From Peptoclostridium litorale DSM 5388 (GTDB taxonomy: Bacteria; Bacillota; Clostridia; Peptostreptococcales; Peptostreptococcaceae), in contig NZ_FSRH01000017.1 in assembly GCF_900141635.1 (NCBI RefSeq), positions 1 through 60,926 of the forward strand: a stretch of 60,926 bases of DNA. The letters are read 5' to 3'. The number at the start of each line of letters is the position of its first letter. Position 1 is the stretch's first letter. Positions 54,195 through 60,926 of the stretch are shown here, piece by piece. Made by a program: the position numbers and the translations under genes. Under the pieces are notes generated by a model. The model saw nothing but the letters and a program-made list of their open reading frames with translations, ran no database searches and was not told where the DNA came from.

Positions 54195-54231
54195 AACAGC
54201 CCTGGCTCATCAATCTGAGCCGGGGCTGTTT
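54195..54231. terminator. Terminator between the decarboxylase and TetR genes
   Basis: AACAGCCCTGGCTCA ... TGAGCCGGGGCTGTT stem with one G-T pair, T-rich on both sides, between convergent genes. Confidence 0.75.
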
Positions 54232-54250
54232 AGCATGCCAAATAATGATA

Positions 54251-54958
54251 CTAGCTTATTAGTTTCAAAGTATCATCTATTGAATGTTCGACCTGATAAG
54301 CTTTAAGCGATCTGCTTATGTACGCTATCACTTTTTCAGTTGCTTCTTCGGGAGAGTATGAATCAGTATCTTTGAGTATCCTTTCAAGCATTCCCCGATA
54401 TATGAGTATAATCATTTCGTTTAACTCGTCTACGTCGTCTTCTCTTATGTAACCATCTTCTACGCAGCTGAGAAGTATTGCCTTGTTTCTGTCATTCAGG
54501 TTCTGCTTTAAAAGCATTGGCAGAGTCCCGTCATAATGTTCACCCAGATCGTCTGGAAATATTTCATAATATTCCTGAACCATGTTTTTTAAAGACTGAC
54601 TGAATTTATCAAAGAAAAGAGTATAAAAAACCTTAGGTTTTTTAAATGAATATATGCAAAATGCCTTCCATATGTTCAAGAATTTTTCGATTGAATTTTT
54701 AGCACCTTTTGTATATACTGAGAGATTTTGAGAGTATTCTTTGAGATACTTCATTGACGCAAAACATATCAGATGGTCCAGATTTTCGAAATAGTTGTAT
54801 ATGGTTGCGCTGTTATATCCAGCTAAATCGGAAACTTTTCTTATTGTAATGTATTCAAAGCCCTCTTCTTCGATTATCTTATGAGTGGCTTCAATGAAAT
54901 AACTCATCATTCTTATCTTTTGAATTCTTTTTTTGTCATCGGCAGTTGTGCTATACAT
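54251..54958 (-). CDS. TetR/AcrR family transcriptional regulator
   Basis: A 235-residue TetR-type protein. The N-terminal helix-turn-helix is clear: 'FIEATHKIIEEEGFEYITIR' then 'KVSDLAGYNSATIYNYFENL', followed by a helical ligand domain with several Tyr/Phe ('IWKAFCIYSFKKPKVFYTLF'). AAAGGTGAT precedes ATG 54956-54958; an in-frame GTG lies 12 nt upstream inside it. It is divergent from grdI and 600 nt away, so it is the best candidate regulator of the betaine reductase genes. A regulator named grdR is, from memory, placed at this spot in E. acidaminophilum. Confidence 0.88.
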   Translation of the reverse strand: MYSTTADDKKRIQKIRMMSYFIEATHKIIEEEGFEYITIRKVSDLAGYNSATIYNYFENLDHLICFASMKYLKEYSQNLSVYTKGAKNSIEKFLNIWKAFCIYSFKKPKVFYTLFFDKFSQSLKNMVQEYYEIFPDDLGEHYDGTLPMLLKQNLNDRNKAILLSCVEDGYIREDDVDELNEMIILIYRGMLERILKDTDSYSPEEATEKVIAYISRSLKAYQVEHSIDDTLKLIS

Positions 54959-55291
54959 TTTAACTATCACCTTTACCCTGTTTTTTACAGCTAATAGAAT
55001 CTGTCAAATGATTATAACATAAAAAATGGCTTTTTTACAGGGTTATAAGGGAACTTAATTATAATGCAACTTATGATTAAAAAAAGATTTTGCATAATCA
55101 AACAAGGAAAACGGTTACTTAAGGAAGTTTTTTGAAGAAATAGGATATTTTTAAATAATTATGAATGTTTAAGTATATGAAAAAATAATAGAAAAAAAAT
55201 TAAAAATAAATTTAATCTATTTAAAACCCAGTAAACAAGCCAAATTTGTTATAAAAATATCTAAATTAATCACGATTAGCAAATAAACGAA

Positions 55292-55321
55292 TTTACAAAA
55301 TAGTCTGGGTTATGATATAAT
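55292..55321 (+). promoter_or_regulatory. Upstream promoter of the grdIH genes
   Basis: TTTACA (55292-55297) - 18 nt - TATAAT (55316-55321), with an extended -10 TG. Predicts a ~230-nt leader. Confidence 0.6.
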
Positions 55322-55402
55322 TATTTCAAGCCAAGCGATTGGAATGATAAGATAGTAACAAACGTATTGCAGATAGAAAAAAACTATCGGCACTACAAAA
55401 AG

Positions 55403-55441
55403 TATAGGCAAACATCAACATGGGAGTTGATATGTTTATAA
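55403..55441 (+). repeat. Leader hairpin upstream of grdI
   Basis: AAACATCAAC atggga GTTGATATGTTT: nearly perfect stem with a bulge. No T-run follows, so it is probably not a simple terminator. Confidence 0.4.
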
Positions 55442-55455
55442 AAAAATTAACTATT

Positions 55456-55465
55456 TTGTATACAA
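55456..55465. promoter_or_regulatory. Palindrome TTGTATACAA, candidate operator
   Basis: Perfect 10-bp palindrome within the spacer of a possible second promoter (TTAACT - 16 nt - TATAAC). A related repeat, TTGTAT ggt ATACAA, lies at 58561-58575 before the BCCT gene. Confidence 0.35.
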
Positions 55466-55557
55466 TGCTATAACTCATGGGGCCCCTCCCTGTGAATTTA
55501 ATAAAAAAGTATTCTGAAAAGACTTATTATTCTGAAAGATGAAAGGAGTGTTTCTTA

Positions 55558-56886
55558 ATGAAATTAGAAATGGGTAATTTTTACGTTAAGGACATCGTTT
55601 TCGGCGAAAAAACTTCTTACGAAAATGGTATCCTTACAGTTAACAAGCAAGAAGCTCTTGATTTTGTAATGGAAGATGAGCACATAACAGAAGCTGATCT
55701 TCACATAGTTAAGCCAGGAGACATGGTTCGTCTTTGCCCTGTTAAAGAGGCAATAGAGCCAAGAGTAAAGGTTGACGGAAGAACACTTTTCCCAGGAATC
55801 ACTGATAACGAGCTTACAAGATGTGGAGAGGGAAGAACTCACGCGCTTAAAGGATGTAGCGTTCTTGTTGTAGGAAAGCACTGGGGTGGATTCCAGGACG
55901 GACTTATAGACATGGGTGGAGAAGGAGCTAAGTACACTTACTACTCTACTCTTAAGAACATAGTTCTTGTTGGAGATACTGACGAGACTTTCGAGCAAAG
56001 AGAGCAGCAAAAGAAAAACAAGGCGCTTAGATGGGCTGGACACAAGCTTGCTGAATATATAGGAAGCGCTGTTAAGGACATGGAGCCTGAAGAAGTTGAA
56101 ACTTTCGAGCTTGAGCCTGTTACAAAGAGATCTGCAGATGTAAATAAGCTTCCAGGAGTTGTATTCGTAATGCAGCCTCAGTCGCAAATGGAAGAGCTTG
56201 GATACAATGACATGGTTTACGGATGGGACATGAACAAATTCCTTCCATCATTCATGCATCCAAACGAAGTTCTTGACGGAGCAGTAATATCAGGAAGCTT
56301 CATGCCTTGTTCATCGAAGTGGTCAACTTACGACTTCCAAAACTTCCCTGCACTTAAGAGACTTTATGCAGAGCATGGAAAGACTGTAAACTTCCTAGGC
56401 GTTATAATGTCTAACCTTAACGTTGCTCTTGAGCAAAAGGAAAGAGCAGCTCTATTCGTAGCTCAAATGGCTACGTCACTTGGAGCTGAAGCTGCAATAG
56501 TTGCAGAAGAAGGATACGGAAACCCAGATGCAGACTTCATAGCTTGCATAGTTGCACTTGAGAACGAAGGAATAAAGACTGTAGGTCTTACAAACGAGTG
56601 TACAGGTAGAGATGGAATGTCTCAGCCGCTAGTTACTCTTGATGAGAAAGCTAACGCTATAGTATCTTGCGGAAACGTTTCTGAGCTTATAGAGCTTCCT
56701 CCAATGCCAGTAGTACTTGGAGAACTTCAGGCACTTGCAAGAGACGGTCTTTCTGGAGGATGGGAAGGCGACGAAATACTGGGATCATCAGTTAAGGAAG
56801 ATGGATCTATAATAATGGAAAACAACGCAATGTTCTGTGGAGACCAGGTTGTTGGATGGTCTGTTAAAACAATGAAGGAATTTTAA
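55558..56886 (+). CDS. grdI: Betaine reductase complex B, alpha/beta subunit precursor
   Basis: A 442-residue GrdE/GrdG/GrdI-type proprotein. In this family the chain cleaves itself before a Cys that becomes a pyruvoyl group, giving two subunits of the substrate-binding protein B. The Cys in 'SGSFMPCSSKWSTYD' (Cys251) is the best candidate for that site, by position only. Other regions are 'KGCSVLVVGKHWGGFQDG' and 'TNECTGRDGMSQP'. The betaine-specific type (GrdI), not glycine (GrdE) or sarcosine (GrdG), is favoured by the adjoining selenoprotein GrdH and the BCCT transporter. GAAAGGAGTG precedes ATG 55558. The codons are strongly biased, as in highly expressed genes. Confidence 0.9.
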   Translation: MKLEMGNFYVKDIVFGEKTSYENGILTVNKQEALDFVMEDEHITEADLHIVKPGDMVRLCPVKEAIEPRVKVDGRTLFPGITDNELTRCGEGRTHALKGCSVLVVGKHWGGFQDGLIDMGGEGAKYTYYSTLKNIVLVGDTDETFEQREQQKKNKALRWAGHKLAEYIGSAVKDMEPEEVETFELEPVTKRSADVNKLPGVVFVMQPQSQMEELGYNDMVYGWDMNKFLPSFMHPNEVLDGAVISGSFMPCSSKWSTYDFQNFPALKRLYAEHGKTVNFLGVIMSNLNVALEQKERAALFVAQMATSLGAEAAIVAEEGYGNPDADFIACIVALENEGIKTVGLTNECTGRDGMSQPLVTLDEKANAIVSCGNVSELIELPPMPVVLGELQALARDGLSGGWEGDEILGSSVKEDGSIIMENNAMFCGDQVVGWSVKTMKEF

Positions 56887-56916
56887 TATATAGAAAACTT
56901 GAGGAGGTGCACATAG

Positions 56917-58230
56917 ATGAAAAAGGCAATTCTATATCTAAACCAGTTCTTCGGTCAGGTTGGTGGAGAAGACAAGGCTGATTATGAGCCAGAAATAAGA
57001 GAAGGTCAAGTTGGAGCCGCTATGATGCTTAACAGTGCTCTTGAAGGTGCAGAGGTTAGTCATACGGTAATATGCGGAGACAACTTCATAGGTTCTAACA
57101 GAGACGAGGCTATAGAGAGAATACTTGGATTCCTAGAAGGAAAAGAGTTCGACATATTCCTAGCAGGACCAGCATTCCAGGCAGGTAGATACGGAGCTGC
57201 GTGTGGTGCTATAGCTAAGGCTGTTAAAGAGAAGTTCAACGTACCTGTTGTTACATCAATGCACGTAGAGAACCCAGGAGTTCTAATGTTCAAAAAGGAC
57301 ATGTACGTAATGGTTGGCGGAAACAACGCTGGTAGAATGAGAAAAGACATGGGAGAAATGGCTAAGCTTGCAAACAAGATACTTGCAGGAGAGCCAGTTG
57401 GAACAGCTGACGAGGAAGGATTCTTCCCAAGAGGAAAGAGACATCAGTGCTGGCCAGAAGGACAAAAGCCTGCTTCTGAGAGAGTTGTAGAGATGCTTCT
57501 TAAGAAGATCGCTGGAGAGCCTTTCCAGACAGAACTTCCAATACCAAAATCAGACAGAGTTGAAATAGCTGCGCCTATAAAGGACCTTTCAAAGGCTTCA
57601 ATAGCTGTAGTTACTACAGGTGGTATAGTGCCAGTTGCTAACCCTGACAGAATACAGTCTGCATCAGCTACAAGATGGGGAATGTACGATGTTACAGGAA
57701 TGGAAAGACTTGAAGGCGGAGTATTCAAGACTATCCACGCTGGATTCGACCCTGCAGCTGCAGATGCAGATCCAAACGTAATAGTTCCAATAGATGCTCT
57801 TAGAGCACTAGAGAAAGAGGGAGTAATAGGAGAACTTCACAAGTACTTCTACTCTACAGTTGGAACAGGAACTACAGAGGCAGAGGCTGCTAGAATGGCT
57901 AGAGAAATAGTTGTCAAGCTTCAAGAAGGCGGAGTTACAGGCGTTATCATGACTTCTACCTGAGGTACTTGTACACGTTGCGGTGCAACGATGGTAAAAG
58001 AAATAGAAAAAGCTGGATTCCCAGTGGTTCAGATGTGTAACCTTATACCAGTTGCTTCTACAGTTGGAGCTAACAAAATGGTACCTACAATATCTATACC
58101 ATACCCACTAGGAGATCCTTCAACTTCTAAGGAAGCTCAGTGGAAGCTTAGATACCACAGAACTAAAGTGGCTGTTGAAGCTCTTACAGCAGAAGTTCAA
58201 GAACAAACAGTATTCAAGGTTAAGATATAA
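56917..58230 (+). CDS. grdH: Betaine reductase complex B, gamma subunit (selenoprotein)
   Basis: One gene read through an in-frame TGA at 57961-57963 as selenocysteine (Sec349), giving 437 residues. Before the TGA the protein ends 'GVTGVIMTST'; after it comes 'GTCTRCGATMVKEIEKAG' and 'CNLIPVASTVGANKMVPTIS' to TAA at 58230. The U-x-x-C pattern and this flank are those of GrdF/GrdH/GrdB-type gamma subunits. Sec attacks the betaine-Schiff base to release trimethylamine and pass a carboxymethyl group to GrdA. A stem-loop 13 nt after the TGA (57976-57990) fits a bacterial SECIS. GAGGAGGTG precedes ATG 56917. GrdA, GrdC and GrdD are not in this window. Confidence 0.95.
57961..57990 (+). promoter_or_regulatory. 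UGA (Sec) codon with bacterial SECIS stem-loop
   Basis: TGA at 57961-57963, then 12 nt, then CGTTGC GGT GCAACG (57976-57990), a 6-bp perfect stem with a GGT loop. Distance and a G-U in the loop agree with SelB-bound SECIS elements. Confidence 0.85.
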
Positions 58231-58298
58231 TACGCATATAAAGACTAAACCATATAATTTACTTCCAAAAAAGTAAGATATATAACCGAGTCATAAAA

Positions 58299-58334
58299 AC
58301 CAAAAGTGCCGGCAGTATAGCTGGCACTTTTGGT
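58299..58334 (+). terminator. Terminator of grdIH
   Basis: 15-bp stem with one wobble pair (ACCAAAAGTGCC... / ...GGCACTTTTGGT), 6-nt loop. Confidence 0.8.
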
Positions 58335-58544
58335 AAATAAAAGCAAACGTTGTCATTTGATATATTTATATATAGGTGAAAAAAAGACGCTTTTAATTTA
58401 ACTTATTGTGTCAATTAAATCATAATGGCATTAAAAGTACTATAATAATTCGTATTGAAATTTTTAATATGAATGGAACAATGATTTGATTTAATGTACA
58501 AAAAAGTTAAAAATTTAACTCAAATGTCATAATTTAATATTGTA

Positions 58545-58575
58545 TATAATTCCTAAAAAGTTGTATGGTATACAA
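58545..58575 (+). promoter_or_regulatory. Promoter -10 and candidate operator before the BCCT gene
   Basis: TATAAT at 58545-58550 and the imperfect palindrome TTGTAT ggt ATACAA (58561-58575) just past the expected start point. The -35 is not clear. The rest of the 58335-58544 gap is AT-rich without a gene. Confidence 0.4.
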
Positions 58576-58594
58576 ATATAAAGGAGGAATTCTC

Positions 58595-60106
58595 TTGGTA
58601 GATAAAATAGTAGAATCCAACATGGCTAAAAAGCCAGATAACACGGTATTTTATGCATCTATGGCGATAGTTATTGCAATAGTTGGATGGGGGCTTGCTG
58701 CACAGGCTAGCTTTGCAACTTTCGCAGACAATCTTCTTGCTTACCTTTCAAACACATTCGGTTGGGCATATCTTCTAGCAATGTTCGTATTCGTAGTATT
58801 TGCAGCAATCCTTGCTTTCAGTAAATATGGAGACTTAAAACTTGGACCTGACGATTCTACGCCGGATTTCAGCACTAAATCTTGGTTTGCAATGCTTTTC
58901 GGAGCGGGAATGGGTATAGGACTTGTATTCTGGGGAGTTGCAGAGCCTATATACCACTATCTTGGGCCAGTTGGAGCAGAGGCAGGAACACCTGAAGCTG
59001 TCGATTTTGCGTTTAAGACGTCGTTCAAGCACTGGGGATTCCACCCATGGGCAAACTACAGCATAATAGGTCTTGCGCTTGCATACATGCAGTTTAGAAA
59101 AGGAAAGCCGGGTCTTATAAGTAGTATATTCATACCTCTAGTGGGAGATAAAGCAGTACAAGGGGTTTTTGGAAAGACTGTTGACATTCTTGCTGTATTC
59201 GCTACAGTTGCGGGTGTTGCGACATCTCTTGGTATGGGAACACTTCAGATAGGAAGTGGAATAAGCTATATATTCGGTGTAGAGCAGACAATGTTTATGA
59301 ACCTTATGATAATAGCTGTAGTAACAGTAATTTTCATATGGACGGCAGTAAGTGGTGTAGACAAGGGTATAAAGGTTCTTGGAGACATAAACCTTGTACT
59401 TGCGGGAGGACTTCTTGTGGGAACTTTCCTTGTAGGAAACAAAGTTGCTACAATGAACGGACTGTCAAGCGGACTTGGACTGTACCTTAACGACTTCCTT
59501 AAGGACTCGCTTTCAATAAGCGCATTCGGAGACAACAGTTGGCTTTCAGGCTGGACAGTGTTCTACTGGGCATGGTGGATAGCATGGGCTCCATTCGTTG
59601 GATCATTCATAGCTCGTATATCAAGAGGAAGAACTATAAGAGAGTTCATAGGCGGAGTTATATTCGCTCCTGCAATGGCATCTTTCATATGGTTTGCCGT
59701 ATTTGGATCTCTTGGACTAAACCTATTCAACAATGGAACTATGACTGAAATTGGAGCGGCGGAAACGGCTCTATTTGAAGTAATGCAGCACTACCCTCTT
59801 GGAACCGTGCTTTCATTCATAACACTTATGCTTCTATGCACATTCTTCATAACATCTGCAAACTCGGCTACATTCGTGCTTGGAATGCTTACATCTGAAG
59901 GTGACCTTAACCCTTCTAATCAGAAGAAAATAATATGGGGGCTATTCCAGTCTCTTCTTGCAACAGCACTTCTTCTTGCAGGAGGACTTAAATCGCTTCA
60001 GACAATATCTGTTGCGGCCGCGTTCCCATTCATATTCGTAATGTTCCTTGCCATAGCATCGTTCATGAAAGCTCTGGTTAATGACGAAAAGTTTGCAAAG
60101 AAGTAG
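58595..60106 (+). CDS. BCCT family betaine/carnitine/choline transporter
   Basis: A 503-residue, 12-helix secondary transporter of the BCCT family (OpuD/BetL/BetP). The glycine-rich stretch 'GAGMGIGLVFWGVAEPIYHY' in helix 3 and the family box 'SGWTVFYWAWWIAWAPFVGS' in helix 8 (betaine-binding tryptophans) are present, with 'RISRGRTIREF' after it. It imports glycine betaine, probably with Na+. Beside grdIH its role is to supply betaine as an electron acceptor, not only for osmotic protection. It lacks the long C-terminal osmosensing tail of BetP. AAAGGAGG (58580-58587) sets TTG 58595 as start. A gene called grdT has, as I recall, been described here in E. acidaminophilum. Confidence 0.92.
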   Translation: MVDKIVESNMAKKPDNTVFYASMAIVIAIVGWGLAAQASFATFADNLLAYLSNTFGWAYLLAMFVFVVFAAILAFSKYGDLKLGPDDSTPDFSTKSWFAMLFGAGMGIGLVFWGVAEPIYHYLGPVGAEAGTPEAVDFAFKTSFKHWGFHPWANYSIIGLALAYMQFRKGKPGLISSIFIPLVGDKAVQGVFGKTVDILAVFATVAGVATSLGMGTLQIGSGISYIFGVEQTMFMNLMIIAVVTVIFIWTAVSGVDKGIKVLGDINLVLAGGLLVGTFLVGNKVATMNGLSSGLGLYLNDFLKDSLSISAFGDNSWLSGWTVFYWAWWIAWAPFVGSFIARISRGRTIREFIGGVIFAPAMASFIWFAVFGSLGLNLFNNGTMTEIGAAETALFEVMQHYPLGTVLSFITLMLLCTFFITSANSATFVLGMLTSEGDLNPSNQKKIIWGLFQSLLATALLLAGGLKSLQTISVAAAFPFIFVMFLAIASFMKALVNDEKFAKK

Positions 60107-60427
60107 GCAGACGCAAATAGAATCCAGAATGAAAGAGCAGCCTGAAAGCTGCTCTTTTTCTGGATTTTAAATAGATATAAATTGTGAAAAAATAAATAAT
60201 ATTTTAAAGTGCAACTAATTGAGTATAAATAATGTTGAGGCTATTCACAGCATTTATACAGGATATTGTTTTTATTGAAAAAAATAATATAGACTACTTA
60301 TTTTTGGAAAAATATTTAATTAACTGATTTATTTTGTTATATTTTATAGTGATGGTTTAAACTCCTCTATGGGGATTATCAAACAGGAATAGAAAATTTA
60401 CATTACATATTATTGGGAGGGAAAGCA
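60107..60427. other. Intergenic region before trxB
   Basis: Contains the terminator of the BCCT gene (60121-60167) and AT-rich sequence. A -10-like TATATT/TATAGT is near 60340-60350. No gene seen. Confidence 0.4.
60121..60167 (+). terminator. Terminator of the BCCT gene
   Basis: Two nested stems: AATCCAG/CTGGATT outside, AAGAGCAGC ctgaaa GCTGCTCTT inside, with a T5 run. Confidence 0.85.
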
Positions 60428-60926
60428 GTGGAAAACGTATACGACATAGCCATAATAGGTTCAGGACCTGCAGGACTTGCAGCAGCACTTTACGGAGCAA
60501 GAGCAAAGATGAAGACTCTTCTTCTTGAGGGAATGAAAGTTGGAGGACAGATAGTAATAACTCACGAGGTTGCAAACTATCCAGGATCAGTTCCAGAAGC
60601 TACAGGACCGTCTCTAATAGGAAGAATGGAAGAGCAGGTTGAAGAATTCGGAGCAGAAAGAGTAATGGACAACATAGTAGACGTTGACTTTACAGACAAG
60701 ATAAAAGTACTTAAGGGAGCAAAAGGCGAGTACAAGGCTAAGGCTGTAATAGTTGCTACAGGAGCATCTCCAAAGCTTGCAGGATGCCCGGGAGAAAAAG
60801 AGCTTACAGGAAAAGGCGTATCATACTGCGCGACTTGCGACGCTGACTTCTTCGAGGACATGGAAGTGTTCGTAATAGGCGGAGGAGACACAGCAGTTGA
60901 AGAGGCTATGTTCCTTACAAAATTCG
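60428..60926 (+). CDS. trxB: Thioredoxin reductase, 5' part (runs off the window)
   Basis: The first 166 codons of a TrxB-type flavoprotein from GTG 60428 (GGGAGGG 6-12 nt upstream). FAD motif 'DIAIIGSGPAGLAAALYGAR', 'VGGQIVITHEVANYPG', the redox pair Cys134-A-T-Cys137 ('SYCATCDADFFED') and the start of the NADPH-binding motif 'VFVIGGGDTAVEEAMF'. The family is ~310-330 residues long, so about half is outside the window. It reduces thioredoxin, the electron donor of glycine and betaine reductases, which explains its place here. Confidence 0.95.
   Translation, partial: MENVYDIAIIGSGPAGLAAALYGARAKMKTLLLEGMKVGGQIVITHEVANYPGSVPEATGPSLIGRMEEQVEEFGAERVMDNIVDVDFTDKIKVLKGAKGEYKAKAVIVATGASPKLAGCPGEKELTGKGVSYCATCDADFFEDMEVFVIGGGDTAVEEAMFLTKF

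Larger units (their letters stand above)
54959..55557. other. Long divergent intergenic region before grdI
   Basis: About 600 nt, AT-rich on the left. Contains two candidate promoters facing grdI (55292-55321 and about 55447-55473), two hairpins in the leader and a TTGTATACAA palindrome (55456-55465). No gene seen. Confidence 0.5.

Noticed and set aside
54959-55557. Glycine riboswitch before grdI
   Set aside because: The conserved glycine aptamer motifs are absent.
57991-58230. Separate 79-residue gene
   Set aside because: It is the part of grdH after the selenocysteine codon, in the same frame with no own binding site.
1-60926. Insertion sequences, prophage, CRISPR arrays, tRNA genes
   Set aside because: No transposase or integrase frame, no phage structural genes, no spaced direct repeats, and no tRNA-like cloverleaf was noticed by eye.

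Overview
The window comes from a low-to-moderate G+C, anaerobic, amino-acid-fermenting Firmicute of the Clostridia. The best evidence is a betaine reductase pair (grdI, grdH) whose second gene is read through an in-frame UGA as selenocysteine, followed by a BCCT-type betaine transporter and a thioredoxin reductase. This layout is what I would expect of Peptoclostridium (Eubacterium) acidaminophilum or a close relative; the species call is inference. Many genes start with TTG or GTG placed after a strong GGAGG-type ribosome binding site, and I moved many starts on that basis.

Layout. 1-340: end of an rRNA operon (23S tail, 5S, terminator). 400-5443: a housekeeping run with a PLP decarboxylase, YabN/MazG, HU, RqcP, DivIC and Ppx/GppA. 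5549-8857: an acidic hypothetical protein, a lipid kinase, a decayed FtsH-like AAA gene and a PHP phosphoesterase. 9150-12825: a complete Fbp-type ABC importer. 12996-17341: a MacAB-like ABC exporter. 17526-20337 (minus strand): a CHAD protein, a Rossmann-MCP fusion and a HisJ-like phosphatase. 20638-24527: a PP2C phosphatase and a polar amino acid ABC importer. 24542-31686: an HD-GYP protein, a peroxide/oxygen defence group (ferritin-like, Fur/PerR, FprA), an operon with a degenerate receiver-GGDEF protein, and an MCP behind a c-di-GMP riboswitch. 32088-39765: an HD hydrolase and AddB-AddA. 39833-43874: CspA, a second HD-GYP protein, a universal stress protein with a structured leader, and a GltD-like oxidoreductase. 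43968-50189: a two-component system divergent from an ABC ATPase, a surface NEW3/COG1361-like protein and a permease. 50284-52537: dUTPase, a second c-di-GMP riboswitch before an unknown gene, PlsC and a hypothetical. 52680-60926: decarboxylase paralogue, TetR regulator, grdI-grdH, BCCT transporter and the start of trxB.

Two themes connect the genes. First, cyclic di-GMP: two class-I riboswitches, two HD-GYP phosphodiesterase-like proteins, a dead GGDEF-like response regulator and a riboswitch-controlled chemoreceptor lie within about 27 kb. Second, Stickland-type betaine metabolism at the right end: uptake (BCCT), reductive cleavage (GrdI/GrdH) and electron supply (TrxB), with a nearby TetR protein and inverted repeats that could be its operators. 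No phage, IS element or CRISPR array was seen. Many gene ends carry unusually long, perfect or near-perfect palindromes that act as (often bidirectional) terminators.
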